64,000 bases of DNA from Fermentimonas sp. (GTDB taxonomy: Bacteria > Bacteroidota > Bacteroidia > Bacteroidales > Dysgonomonadaceae). Position numbers and translations under genes: made by a program. Shown piece by piece: positions 18,626-29,859 of the stretch (within the stretch, counting starts at the first letter, position 1; each line of letters starts with the position of its first letter). The notes under the pieces were generated by a model, which saw only the letters and a list, made by a program, of their open reading frames with translations, was not told where the DNA came from and did no database searches. The stretch is from positions 806,001 to 870,000 of the forward strand of contig JADMKP010000007.1 of assembly GCA_015478775.1 (NCBI GenBank). The letters are read 5' to 3'.

Positions 18626-20500
18626 ATGAATTTTAATTACGACATAATAGTGGTTGGTGCCGGACATGCAGGATGTGAAGCTGCAACGGCAGCAGCCAAC
18701 ATGGGTTCGAAGACATTGTTGATAACAATGGACATGAACAAGATTGCCCAAATGAGCTGTAATCCTGCCGTAGGTGGTATTGCAAAGGGGCAGATTGTGC
18801 GTGAAATTGATGCTTTGGGTGGTCAGATGGGAATTGTGAGCGATAAGACAGCTATACAGTTTCGTATGCTGAACCGCTCTAAAGGACCTGCCATGTGGAG
18901 CCCAAGAGTACAAAGCGACAGGGTGAAGTTTATTGAAACCTGGCGTGATATTATAGAGAATACAAACAATCTTAATATGTGGCAAGACATGGTGTCGGAG
19001 CTACTTTTTGACGGTGCTGTTGTTACAGGTGTTAAAACACGTATGGGGGTTGAATTTAAAGCTAAATCTGTAATACTTACTAATGGTACATTCTTGAATG
19101 GACTTATTCATGTGGGTAAAGTACAAATTGGTGGTGGTAGACTAGGTGAGCCTGCATCTTATGGAATGTCGGAACAACTGAGAGACTTTGGGTTTAAAAC
19201 CGACCGTATGAAGACTGGTACTCCTGTGCGTATTGACGGCAGGAGCGTAGACTTTTCTCTACTTGAAGAGCAAAAAGGTGATGACGATTTCCATAAGTTT
19301 TCCTATTTACCCAATGTAAACCGTACTTTAGAGCAACGCAGCTGTTGGATTACATACACATCAGAAGAAGTTCATGATGCACTTAGAGAAGGGCTAAACG
19401 ACTCGCCATTATATAATGGACAGATACAAAGTATTGGTCCTCGTTATTGCCCTAGTATAGAAACAAAGATTGTTACTTTCTCTGATAAAACAAGTCACCA
19501 ACTCTTTCTAGAGCCAGAAGGTGTAAATACACACGAGTATTATCTTAATGGATTCTCCTCTTCCCTACCCTTGAAGAATCAGATTAAAGCGCTGCAATTA
19601 GTTCCCGCTTTTAAGAATGTACATATTTTCCGTCCTGGTTATGCTATAGAATATGACTTTTTTGACCCTACACAGTTGCTCCCAACTTTAGAGACAAAGA
19701 TGGTAAAGAATTTGTTTTTTGCCGGTCAAATTAATGGTACAACTGGCTATGAAGAAGCAGGTGGGCAAGGTTTAATTGCAGGGATAAATGCACATATAAA
19801 TTGTCATGGGGGTGAAGCATTCACTCTTAAAAGGGATGAGGCTTATATAGGTGTTTTAATCGACGATTTGATAACAAAAGGTGTTGATGAACCATACAGA
19901 ATGTTTACATCTCGTGCCGAATATAGAATTCTTTTACGTCAGGATAATGCTGATGAGCGATTAACTAGACGTGGTTATGATCTTGGATTGGCCTCGAGAG
20001 ATAGATTGGATTTTCTTATTGAGAAAGAAGGAGAAGTAAATAAATTAATAGATTTTGTTTCTAATTTTTCTATTAAACCCGACAGAATCAACCCGTTCTT
20101 GGAGAGCATAAACACTGCCCCACTAAGACATGGCGTAAAACTTCTAGACCTTATCACAAGACCTCATATCGACCTTAATCTTATGGCTACTGAAGTTGCT
20201 GCTCTTAACGACGCATTATATTCAATAAAGGATAGAAGAGCCGAGATTATTGAGTCCGCTGATATAAAAATTAAATATGGTGGCTATATTAAGAGAGAAC
20301 GAATGATGGCCGATAAGCTAACTCGACTTGAAGATATTAAGATTAGAGACAAATTTAATTATAAAGAAATACAATCAATTTCAACTGAAGGACGACAGAA
20401 ACTTACAAGTATTAATCCTGAAACTATTGCTCAGGCAAGTAGGATACCAGGAGTTTCACCTAATGACATTTCAGTACTACTTATACTTTTGGGAAGATAA
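18626..20500 (+). CDS. mnmG: tRNA uridine-5-carboxymethylaminomethyl modification enzyme MnmG (GidA)
   Basis: 624 residues, normal length. MnmG with MnmE installs the cmnm5 group on wobble uridine 34 of several tRNAs, using FAD and methylene-THF. The N terminus has the dinucleotide-binding motif IVVGAGHAGCEAA; the family signatures CNPAVGGIAKGQIVREIDALGG and the conserved Cys region around RYCPSIETKI are present; the FAD-domain TTGYEEAGGQGLIAGINA and the MnmE-binding helical C terminus follow. It heads a conserved Bacteroidota gene run apt-uvrC-dtd-mazG-deoC. A parS-like palindrome begins 6 bases after the stop. Confidence 0.98.
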   Translation: MNFNYDIIVVGAGHAGCEAATAAANMGSKTLLITMDMNKIAQMSCNPAVGGIAKGQIVREIDALGGQMGIVSDKTAIQFRMLNRSKGPAMWSPRVQSDRVKFIETWRDIIENTNNLNMWQDMVSELLFDGAVVTGVKTRMGVEFKAKSVILTNGTFLNGLIHVGKVQIGGGRLGEPASYGMSEQLRDFGFKTDRMKTGTPVRIDGRSVDFSLLEEQKGDDDFHKFSYLPNVNRTLEQRSCWITYTSEEVHDALREGLNDSPLYNGQIQSIGPRYCPSIETKIVTFSDKTSHQLFLEPEGVNTHEYYLNGFSSSLPLKNQIKALQLVPAFKNVHIFRPGYAIEYDFFDPTQLLPTLETKMVKNLFFAGQINGTTGYEEAGGQGLIAGINAHINCHGGEAFTLKRDEAYIGVLIDDLITKGVDEPYRMFTSRAEYRILLRQDNADERLTRRGYDLGLASRDRLDFLIEKEGEVNKLIDFVSNFSIKPDRINPFLESINTAPLRHGVKLLDLITRPHIDLNLMATEVAALNDALYSIKDRRAEIIESADIKIKYGGYIKRERMMADKLTRLEDIKIRDKFNYKEIQSISTEGRQKLTSINPETIAQASRIPGVSPNDISVLLILLGR

Positions 20501-20505
20501 AAAAG

Positions 20506-20523
20506 TTGTTCCACGTGGAACAA
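20506..20523. other. Perfect 18-bp palindrome, probable parS (ParB-binding) site
   Basis: TTGTTCCACGTGGAACAA is a perfect inverted repeat. Its core agrees with the widely conserved parS consensus TGTTNCACGTGNAACA, bound by the chromosome-partition protein ParB. It lies in the 56-base gap between mnmG and apt, not in coding sequence. Genome-wide, parS sites cluster near oriC. The ParB gene itself is not in the window. Confidence 0.75.
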
Positions 20524-20556
20524 TACAATATAATATTAATCAATAGAGTTATAATA

Positions 20557-21081
20557 ATGAGCATAGAAAGACTAACTTCTGCTGTTAGAAACATTTCTGA
20601 TTTCCCTATACCGGGAATCCAATTTAAAGATATCACTACCCTATTTCAATCGCCAGAACATTTAAAAGATTTGTCGGATACAATATATGATTTGTATAAA
20701 GACAGAGGAATAACCAAAGTAGTTGGGATTGAATCACGAGGTTTTTTTATGGGCCCGGCAGTAGCAATTAGACTTGAAGCAGGGTTTGTTCCAATTAGAA
20801 AACCAGGTAAGCTACCTTATAAAGTAATTGAAGAAAAGTATACAAAGGAGTACGGAGAAGATGCTATACAGATTCATGAAGATGCCTTGAATGAAAATGA
20901 CGTAGTATTGCTACATGATGACTTATTGGCTACAGGAGGAACAATGGTAGCAGCATACAATCTGGTAAGAAAACTAGGCGTAAAACATATTTACATTAAT
21001 TTTCTAATTGAACTAGAAGAATTGGAAGGAAGAAAACATTTTCCAGACGAGGTTGAACTGATATCTATTATAAAATTCTAA
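20557..21081 (+). CDS. apt: Adenine phosphoribosyltransferase
   Basis: 174 residues from the ATG at 20557. The open frame extends up to 20506 but that part is the parS-like palindrome and has no ATG. Apt salvages adenine with PRPP to AMP. Motifs: GIQFKDITTLF near the N terminus, GIESRGFFMGPAVA, the flexible-loop region FVPIRKPGKLPY, and the PRPP-binding VVLLHDDLLATGGTMVAA. Length agrees with the family (170-180). Second gene of the mnmG operon. Confidence 0.97.
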   Translation: MSIERLTSAVRNISDFPIPGIQFKDITTLFQSPEHLKDLSDTIYDLYKDRGITKVVGIESRGFFMGPAVAIRLEAGFVPIRKPGKLPYKVIEEKYTKEYGEDAIQIHEDALNENDVVLLHDDLLATGGTMVAAYNLVRKLGVKHIYINFLIELEELEGRKHFPDEVELISIIKF

Positions 21082-21099
21082 TATATTAGATTAAAGTTT

Positions 21100-22914
21100 A
21101 TGCTATTTAATAATAGTATGACCGATGAAATTAAAAATACACTGGCAATTTTACCTGATCAACCTGGATGTTACCAGTTTGTTGATGAGAAAGGGACGGT
21201 TATATATGTAGGTAAAGCAAAAAACTTAAAACGACGGGTGTCATCATACTTTAATAAAAACCATGAACATCCTAAGACTCGAATTTTAGTTCGAAAAATA
21301 AAGAATATAAAATATATTGTGGTCAACTCCGAAGAAGACACATTGCTTTTGGAGAATAATTTGATTAAGAAATTAAGGCCACGATATAATGTATTACTAA
21401 AAGACGATAAGTCCTACCCTTCTATTGTAATAAAAAATGAATACTTTCCTCGTATATTTAAAACTAGAAACATTGTAAAAGATGGTTCAAAATATTACGG
21501 CCCTTACACCTCTATTCAGTCTGTAAACGCACTACTAGAAATTGTAAGAAAAGTTTATAAAATTAGAACATGTAGATTAAATCTTGCTCCTGAGAAAATA
21601 GCTGAAGGAAAATATAATGTTTGTTTAGAATATCATATCAATAGATGTAAGGGTCCATGTGAAGGTCTTCAAACCTTAGACGATTATAATAAAAACGTTA
21701 ATGAAATAAATGAAATTTTAAAGGGTAACGTTGGGATTATTGAAAAGAGAATTCGTGAAAAAATGCTTACTCTTTCTGAGGAATTAAAATTTGAAGAAGC
21801 GAATGAGTTAAAAGAAAAACTCGGGCTTATTCAAAACTTTAGAGAGAAATCTCAGGTGGTTAGTAATGTTAATTATAATATTGATGTTTTTTCAATTGCC
21901 GAAGATGAAAATTCTGCATTTATCAATTATCTACATGTAGTTAATGGAGGGGTTAATCAAGCTTACACTTTTGAATATAAGAAAAAGCTCGACGAGAGTA
22001 AAGAAGAATTATTAGGATTAGGAATTGTTGAAATGAGGCAACGATTTAATAGTAAGTCTAAAGAAATAATAGTTCCATTTTTACCTGATATCACACTTAA
22101 AGATGCGGAATTTACGATCCCAAAGATTGGTGATAAAAAGATGCTACTCTCTTTTTCTGAAAAAAATGTTAAACAGTATAAGTTTGATAAATTGAAGAAA
22201 TCTGAGATGCTTAATCCAGATCAAAGAGCAACGAGAATATTGAGTCGCGTAAAAAAAGATTTACAGCTTAAAGAAATACCATGGCATATTGAATGCTTTG
22301 ACAATTCAAATATTCAAGGAACAAACCCGGTAGCTGCATGCGTAGTTTTCAAAAAAGCAAAACCCTCTAAAAAAGATTACCGACATTTCAATATAAAGAG
22401 TGTTGTAGGTTCCGATGATTACGCATCGATGCGTGAAGTAGTGGAAAGACGTTACTCACGTTTACTTAATGAAGGCGAAAAACTGCCGCAACTAATTGTG
22501 GTTGACGGAGGTAAAGGTCAATTACATGCTGCGGCGGATTCATTACGGAAAATTGGACTTTACGGGAAAATGGGATTAATAGGTATTGCTGAACGTTTAG
22601 AAGAAATTTATTTTCCCGAAGATCCCATTCCACTCTACATTGATAAAAATTCTGAAACATTAAAAATAATTCAACAACTGCGTGATGAAGCTCACAGATT
22701 TGGATTAACACATCATAGGCAAAAAAGAAGTAAAGCGCAAATAACATCAGAACTAGATGCCATTAAAGGGATAGGTGATATTACCAAGAAAAAACTGCTT
22801 TCATCTTTTAAAAGTATTAAAAGATTAAAGGCCGCGAATTATATAGAAATTGAAAATGTAGTGGGAAAAAGTAAAGCTGATATTATTGTAGAGTGGATTA
22901 ATAAAGAGAAATAA
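21100..22914 (+). CDS. uvrC: Excinuclease ABC subunit C
   Basis: 604 residues. UvrC makes both incisions in nucleotide excision repair. The N-terminal GIY-YIG domain is LPDQPGCYQFVDEKGTVIYVGKAKNLKRRVSSYF; a UvrB-interacting UVR region lies at about 200-240 (EELKFEEANELKEKLGLI); the RNase H-like C-terminal nuclease begins with IECFDNSNIQGTNPVAACVVF (catalytic Asp) and has IVVDGGKGQL and FGLTHHRQKR; a terminal HhH pair follows (IKGIGDITKKKLLSSF). An ATG at 21118 (MTDEIKNTL) is an equally good start. Operon gene 3. Confidence 0.97.
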   Translation: MLFNNSMTDEIKNTLAILPDQPGCYQFVDEKGTVIYVGKAKNLKRRVSSYFNKNHEHPKTRILVRKIKNIKYIVVNSEEDTLLLENNLIKKLRPRYNVLLKDDKSYPSIVIKNEYFPRIFKTRNIVKDGSKYYGPYTSIQSVNALLEIVRKVYKIRTCRLNLAPEKIAEGKYNVCLEYHINRCKGPCEGLQTLDDYNKNVNEINEILKGNVGIIEKRIREKMLTLSEELKFEEANELKEKLGLIQNFREKSQVVSNVNYNIDVFSIAEDENSAFINYLHVVNGGVNQAYTFEYKKKLDESKEELLGLGIVEMRQRFNSKSKEIIVPFLPDITLKDAEFTIPKIGDKKMLLSFSEKNVKQYKFDKLKKSEMLNPDQRATRILSRVKKDLQLKEIPWHIECFDNSNIQGTNPVAACVVFKKAKPSKKDYRHFNIKSVVGSDDYASMREVVERRYSRLLNEGEKLPQLIVVDGGKGQLHAAADSLRKIGLYGKMGLIGIAERLEEIYFPEDPIPLYIDKNSETLKIIQQLRDEAHRFGLTHHRQKRSKAQITSELDAIKGIGDITKKKLLSSFKSIKRLKAANYIEIENVVGKSKADIIVEWINKEK

Positions 22915-22935
22915 CCATATATTTTAATATATAAC

Positions 22936-23388
22936 ATGCGATTGTTAATACAAAGAGTAAATGAAGCTTCTGTAACTATAGAAAATAAAATAAAAGGTGC
23001 AATAAAACAAGGTTTATTAATCTTCATAGGAATAATAAAAGAAGATTCTAAAGATGATATAGAATACTTGGTAAATAAAACAGTTAATTTGCGTATATTT
23101 GATGACGAGAATGGAGTTATGAATAAATCAGTAATGGAAATTGGTGGAGAAGTATTGGTAGTATCACAATTTACGCTCCATGCTAGTACGAAAAAAGGTA
23201 ATCGCCCTTCATATATACGTGCAGCAAAACCAGATATCTCTATCCCACTCTATGAAGAATTTTGTATCTCTTTATCAAAACAATTAAATAAAGAATTACA
23301 AACAGGTGAATTTGGGGCCGACATGAAAGTGAAACTGATTAATGATGGTCCTGTTACAATAGCGATAGATTCTAAAAACAGAGAATAA
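22936..23388 (+). CDS. dtd: D-aminoacyl-tRNA deacylase
   Basis: 150 residues, normal length. Dtd hydrolyses D-amino acids (and glycine on tRNA-Ala) from tRNA. The active-site strands are visible: MRLLIQRVNEASVTIE at the N terminus, LVVSQFTLHASTKKGNRPSY (SQFTL motif) and NDGPVTIAIDS (the GPVT/cross-subunit Gly-Pro motif) near the end. The stop overlaps the start of the MazG-like gene by one base. Confidence 0.97.
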   Translation: MRLLIQRVNEASVTIENKIKGAIKQGLLIFIGIIKEDSKDDIEYLVNKTVNLRIFDDENGVMNKSVMEIGGEVLVVSQFTLHASTKKGNRPSYIRAAKPDISIPLYEEFCISLSKQLNKELQTGEFGADMKVKLINDGPVTIAIDSKNRE

Positions 23389-23723
23389 TGACTTTAAGCG
23401 AATCTCAAATTAAAGTTGATGATTGGATTAAGAAGTATGGGGTTCGTTATTTTAGTGAACTCACCAATATGGCTATTCTAACTGAAGAAGTTGGTGAGCT
23501 TGCACGTATTATTTCTAGAACTTATGGTGACCAATCATTTAAAGAAAGCGATTTAAAGAAAAATATATCGGATGAACTTGCGGATATACTTTGGGTAGTG
23601 ATTTGTATTGCAAATCAAACCGGGGTAGATCTTGAAGATGCATTTTTAAAGAATATTGAAAAAAAGACCACTAGAGACTCAACTAGACACATAGAGAATA
23701 ATAAGTTACAAGATAATCCCTAA
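23388..23723 (+). CDS. MazG-like nucleotide pyrophosphohydrolase
   Basis: 111 residues, a single MazG/all-alpha NTP pyrophosphatase domain. The metal-binding motif TEEVGELARIISR supplies the E-E-x-x-E cluster and DELADILWVVICIA the E-x-x-D. Such enzymes hydrolyse (d)NTPs, often non-canonical ones, to monophosphates. It is translated coupled to dtd and followed by deoC after 10 bases, which fits house-cleaning of nucleotides. Confidence 0.92.
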   Translation: MTLSESQIKVDDWIKKYGVRYFSELTNMAILTEEVGELARIISRTYGDQSFKESDLKKNISDELADILWVVICIANQTGVDLEDAFLKNIEKKTTRDSTRHIENNKLQDNP

Positions 23724-23733
23724 AAAATATAAT

Positions 23734-24603
23734 ATGGAATCTAATAAATATACTGATGCATTAAAAAAACATCGGTTTAAATTAACTGAACAAGAAGTTT
23801 CTAAAGAACTAGAAAATATTGTAGCTGAAATTTTTGATGCAAATAACAATAAGGAAACTTATAAAAAGATTTATAACTGTATAGACTTAACTAGTTTAAA
23901 CAGTACCGATTCTAAAGAGTCGATATGGAACTTCACTCAAAAAGTAAATGATTTAGAAGGTTTAGATCCTGAACTTGAAAATGTTGCTGCAATTTGTGTA
24001 TTCCCAAATTTAGTTCATACGGTGAAAGAAGCACTAACAGCAGATGTTAAAATTGCTGCCGTATCTGCTGGTTTCCCCTCTTCTCAGACATTTATTGAAA
24101 TTAAAATAGCAGAAACCTCACTTGCGATAGCCGATGGAGCCGACGAGATAGATATCGTAATAAACCTCGGACAATTTCTAGATAAAGAATACCAGGAAAT
24201 GTGTGAGGAGATTATGGAAATAAAGGAAGTATGCAGAGATAAATCATTAAAAGTAATACTTGAAACCGGAGCACTTTTGAATTCTGAAAATATTCATAAA
24301 GCATCAGTACTCTCGATGTATTCTGGAGCTGATTTTATTAAAACATCTACCGGTAAAGGCTATCCTGGTGCAACTCCTGAAGCTTTTTTTGTAATGTGTA
24401 TGGCAATAAAATCATATTATAAAGCTACCAATAAAAAAATTGGTATTAAAGTCTCCGGTGGAGTTTCGACAATCAAAGATTCGGTGATTTATTATTCTAT
24501 ACTTAAGCATGTTTTAGGAGATGAATGGTGTAATAATAAACTTTTTAGAATCGGAACAAGTCGACTAGCAAATACTTTGATGGATGAAATAAGAAAAATA
24601 TAA
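23734..24603 (+). CDS. deoC: Deoxyribose-phosphate aldolase
   Basis: 289 residues. DeoC cleaves 2-deoxyribose-5-phosphate into glyceraldehyde-3-phosphate and acetaldehyde. The Schiff-base lysine lies in GADFIKTSTGKGYPGATPEA; other family segments are AAICVFPNLV, IAAVSAGFPSSQT, DGADEIDIVINLG, LKVILETGALL and IGIKVSGGVST. The N-terminal 70 residues are an extension seen in the long DeoC form. Last gene of the mnmG operon; the GH2 gene 40 bases later may be read through. Confidence 0.96.
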   Translation: MESNKYTDALKKHRFKLTEQEVSKELENIVAEIFDANNNKETYKKIYNCIDLTSLNSTDSKESIWNFTQKVNDLEGLDPELENVAAICVFPNLVHTVKEALTADVKIAAVSAGFPSSQTFIEIKIAETSLAIADGADEIDIVINLGQFLDKEYQEMCEEIMEIKEVCRDKSLKVILETGALLNSENIHKASVLSMYSGADFIKTSTGKGYPGATPEAFFVMCMAIKSYYKATNKKIGIKVSGGVSTIKDSVIYYSILKHVLGDEWCNNKLFRIGTSRLANTLMDEIRKI

Positions 24604-24607
24604 CTAA

Positions 24608-28039
<3,432 letters not shown>

Positions 28040-28078
28040 TTTAGAAAGAGAGAATTTAATCTATATTTCATTTTAATA

Positions 28079-28115
28079 AATCCTTCCGTGTTTAAATATA
28101 CGGAGGGATTTTTTT
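28079..28115 (+). terminator. Rho-independent terminator after the GH2 gene
   Basis: An 11-bp stem (AATCCTTCCGT / ACGGAGGGATT, one G-U pair) with a 10-base loop is followed by a run of seven T. Confidence 0.88.
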
Positions 28116-28152
28116 ATTATCTTCGGACTATTTGTCATACTATCTCTCTATA

Positions 28153-28164
28153 ATTGTATACAAT
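28153..28164. promoter_or_regulatory. Palindrome upstream of hsp20
   Basis: ATTGTATACAAT is a perfect 12-bp inverted repeat about 130 bases before the hsp20 start. It is not a CIRCE element; a regulator-binding role is only a possibility. Confidence 0.25.
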
Positions 28165-28293
28165 CTCAATTAAAATTGCCATATTGTCACATTCACGAAA
28201 ATACTTTTTGTTTTTCTCTATCGGTATATTATTTGCAATCTTAATAATGAAATAGAAATAATAAATAAAAACTTAAACATAAAAAAAAATATT

Positions 28294-28716
28294 ATGGCAA
28301 TAATTAGAAGAACAAGCAATTGGTTACCAGGCGTATTTAATGATTTTTTTGGTAATGAATGGATGGAAAACAGTGTAAAATCATCTCCTGCAATAAATAT
28401 TCAACAAAATGATAAAGGATTTAAAGTTGAAGTAGCTGCACCAGGAATGACAAAAGAAGATTGTGTTGTTAGATTGGACGAGAATAACAACTTGGTAATC
28501 TCATTTGAAAAGAAAACTGAAGCTGAAAATAATACAAATGGAGCATATCTGCGTCGAGAATTCTCTTATTCGCAGTTTCAGAGAACAATGTTACTTCCTG
28601 ATAATATCGATAAAGAAAATATTTCGGCAGAAGTAAAAGATGGAGTTTTAAGTGTTTTAATTCCGACAATTGATGAAACTGAAAAAGTTTCTGAAAAATT
28701 GATTGAAATTAAATAA
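28294..28716 (+). CDS. Hsp20/alpha-crystallin small heat-shock protein
   Basis: 140 residues. The alpha-crystallin domain spans about 33-140: SPAINIQQNDKGFKVEVAAPGMTKED, LRREFSYSQFQRTMLLPDNID, AEVKDGVLSVLIP. The GVL motif is present and the protein ends without the usual I-x-I tail beyond LIEIK. It acts as an ATP-independent holdase in the cytoplasm. Single gene with its own 254-base upstream region and a terminator behind it. Confidence 0.95.
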   Translation: MAIIRRTSNWLPGVFNDFFGNEWMENSVKSSPAINIQQNDKGFKVEVAAPGMTKEDCVVRLDENNNLVISFEKKTEAENNTNGAYLRREFSYSQFQRTMLLPDNIDKENISAEVKDGVLSVLIPTIDETEKVSEKLIEIK

Positions 28717-28731
28717 CTGGCTAGTCCTAAT

Positions 28732-28766
28732 AAAAAGGGTGATACATTTACGAATCACCCTTTTTT
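28732..28766. terminator. Bidirectional terminator between hsp20 and the prenyl synthase gene
   Basis: AAAAGGGTGAT / ATCACCCTTTT form an 11-bp stem flanked by A-rich and T-rich sides, so it can stop transcripts from both convergent genes. Confidence 0.85.
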
Positions 28767-28780
28767 ATTTAATATATTTT

Positions 28781-29755
28781 TTAGTACGACCTGTCTTTCA
28801 AATACTTAAGAAACAACGTCATATATAATTTAATTTCTGAATCAAACGTGAAACCCGAAACTATTTCTTCAGCCTCCTCAAGCATAGTATCCATTACTTT
28901 ATAAGAATATTCGACACCTTTATATTCTATAGCAAAATTAAGAAGTTTAGAAATATTTTCTTCTATGTAGTCTCGTGATCTGATTATATGCAAAATTTCT
29001 GCAGATAACTCTTCAGGAGAATTTTTTAATGCATGAATTAGCGGAAGAGTGATTTTACCTTCTTTAATGTCGTTACCTGTAGGCTTACCAACATCAAAGG
29101 AATAGTAGTCGAATATATCATCTTTTATCTGATAACAAAGACCTAATATAGTACCTATTTTTACAAATTTAGATACTAACTCTTCGTCGGCACCACCAGT
29201 TATTGCGCCAATAGCAAGACTGGCGCGAAGAAGTGATGCAGTTTTTTTGTCTATAACATTAAAATAATCTTTTTCACTAATTATAATATCTTTTGCAAGG
29301 TTGAATTGAGATAATTCACCTTCTGCTAAATTTTGCCCAAGCTCTGATATTATTTTTACTATATTAAGATTTTTAGTCTTTACGCTTTCAGCGAGTGAAG
29401 TTGAAAGTAAGTAGTCACCTATTAGAACAGCCTGTGTGTTATCATGCAAAGCATTTAGAGATTGTTTGCCTCTACGAAAATCAGATTTATCTATAACATC
29501 ATCGTGTACAAGTGTTGCAGTATGTAATAACTCAACTGTAACAGCACCATGATATGTTTCGGGAATGATTTTGCCACACGCTTTAGCCGTAAGCAATACA
29601 AGAGTAGGCCTCAAACGTTTACCATTGGAATTTAATACATAAGAAGTTAATTCGATAAGTAGTGGATTATCGCTATTCACCGAATCTCTTAAATATTTAT
29701 CAAAAATAAGCAATTCCTCCTGTAGGAATCCTTTTATCAGCTGACTTTGATCCAT
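28781..29755 (-). CDS. Trans-polyprenyl diphosphate synthase
   Basis: 324 residues from the ATG at 29755. A longer frame to 29782 would run into the promoter, so the shorter start is chosen. First Asp-rich motif LVHDDVID with FRRGK downstream, second motif QIKDDIFDYY, and the KPTGNDIKEGKITLPLIHAL region are those of long-chain (octaprenyl-type) synthases that build the side chain of menaquinone or the undecaprenyl-type carrier. Acts in the cytoplasm on FPP and IPP. Divergent from polA. Confidence 0.93.
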   Translation of the reverse strand: MDQSQLIKGFLQEELLIFDKYLRDSVNSDNPLLIELTSYVLNSNGKRLRPTLVLLTAKACGKIIPETYHGAVTVELLHTATLVHDDVIDKSDFRRGKQSLNALHDNTQAVLIGDYLLSTSLAESVKTKNLNIVKIISELGQNLAEGELSQFNLAKDIIISEKDYFNVIDKKTASLLRASLAIGAITGGADEELVSKFVKIGTILGLCYQIKDDIFDYYSFDVGKPTGNDIKEGKITLPLIHALKNSPEELSAEILHIIRSRDYIEENISKLLNFAIEYKGVEYSYKVMDTMLEEAEEIVSGFTFDSEIKLYMTLFLKYLKDRSY

Positions 29756-29779
29756 CGCACACAAAAAGTTTGTTGTACA

Positions 29780-29809
29780 CAAAAGTAAAGATAATTCTCC
29801 TCATAGCAA
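29780..29809 (-). promoter_or_regulatory. Promoter of the polyprenyl synthase gene
   Basis: Minus strand TTG (29807-29809), 19 bases, TACTTTTG (29780-29787). Transcription from about 29773 gives a leader of about 18 bases before the ATG at 29755. Confidence 0.7.
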
Positions 29810-29859
29810 CAAATATTTGTAACTTTACCTTTCTAAACTCAATATTAGACTATAAAATT

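Noticed and set aside
20506-20556. N-terminal extension of Apt starting in the palindrome
   Set aside because: The only start there would be TTG, the extension has no family match, and the ATG at 20557 gives the normal length.
29756-29782. Longer start for the polyprenyl synthase
   Set aside because: It would overlap the -7 promoter element at 29780-29787.
29770-29859. Longer start for PolA
   Set aside because: The added residues do not resemble PolA and overlap the divergent promoter; the family start is at 29860.
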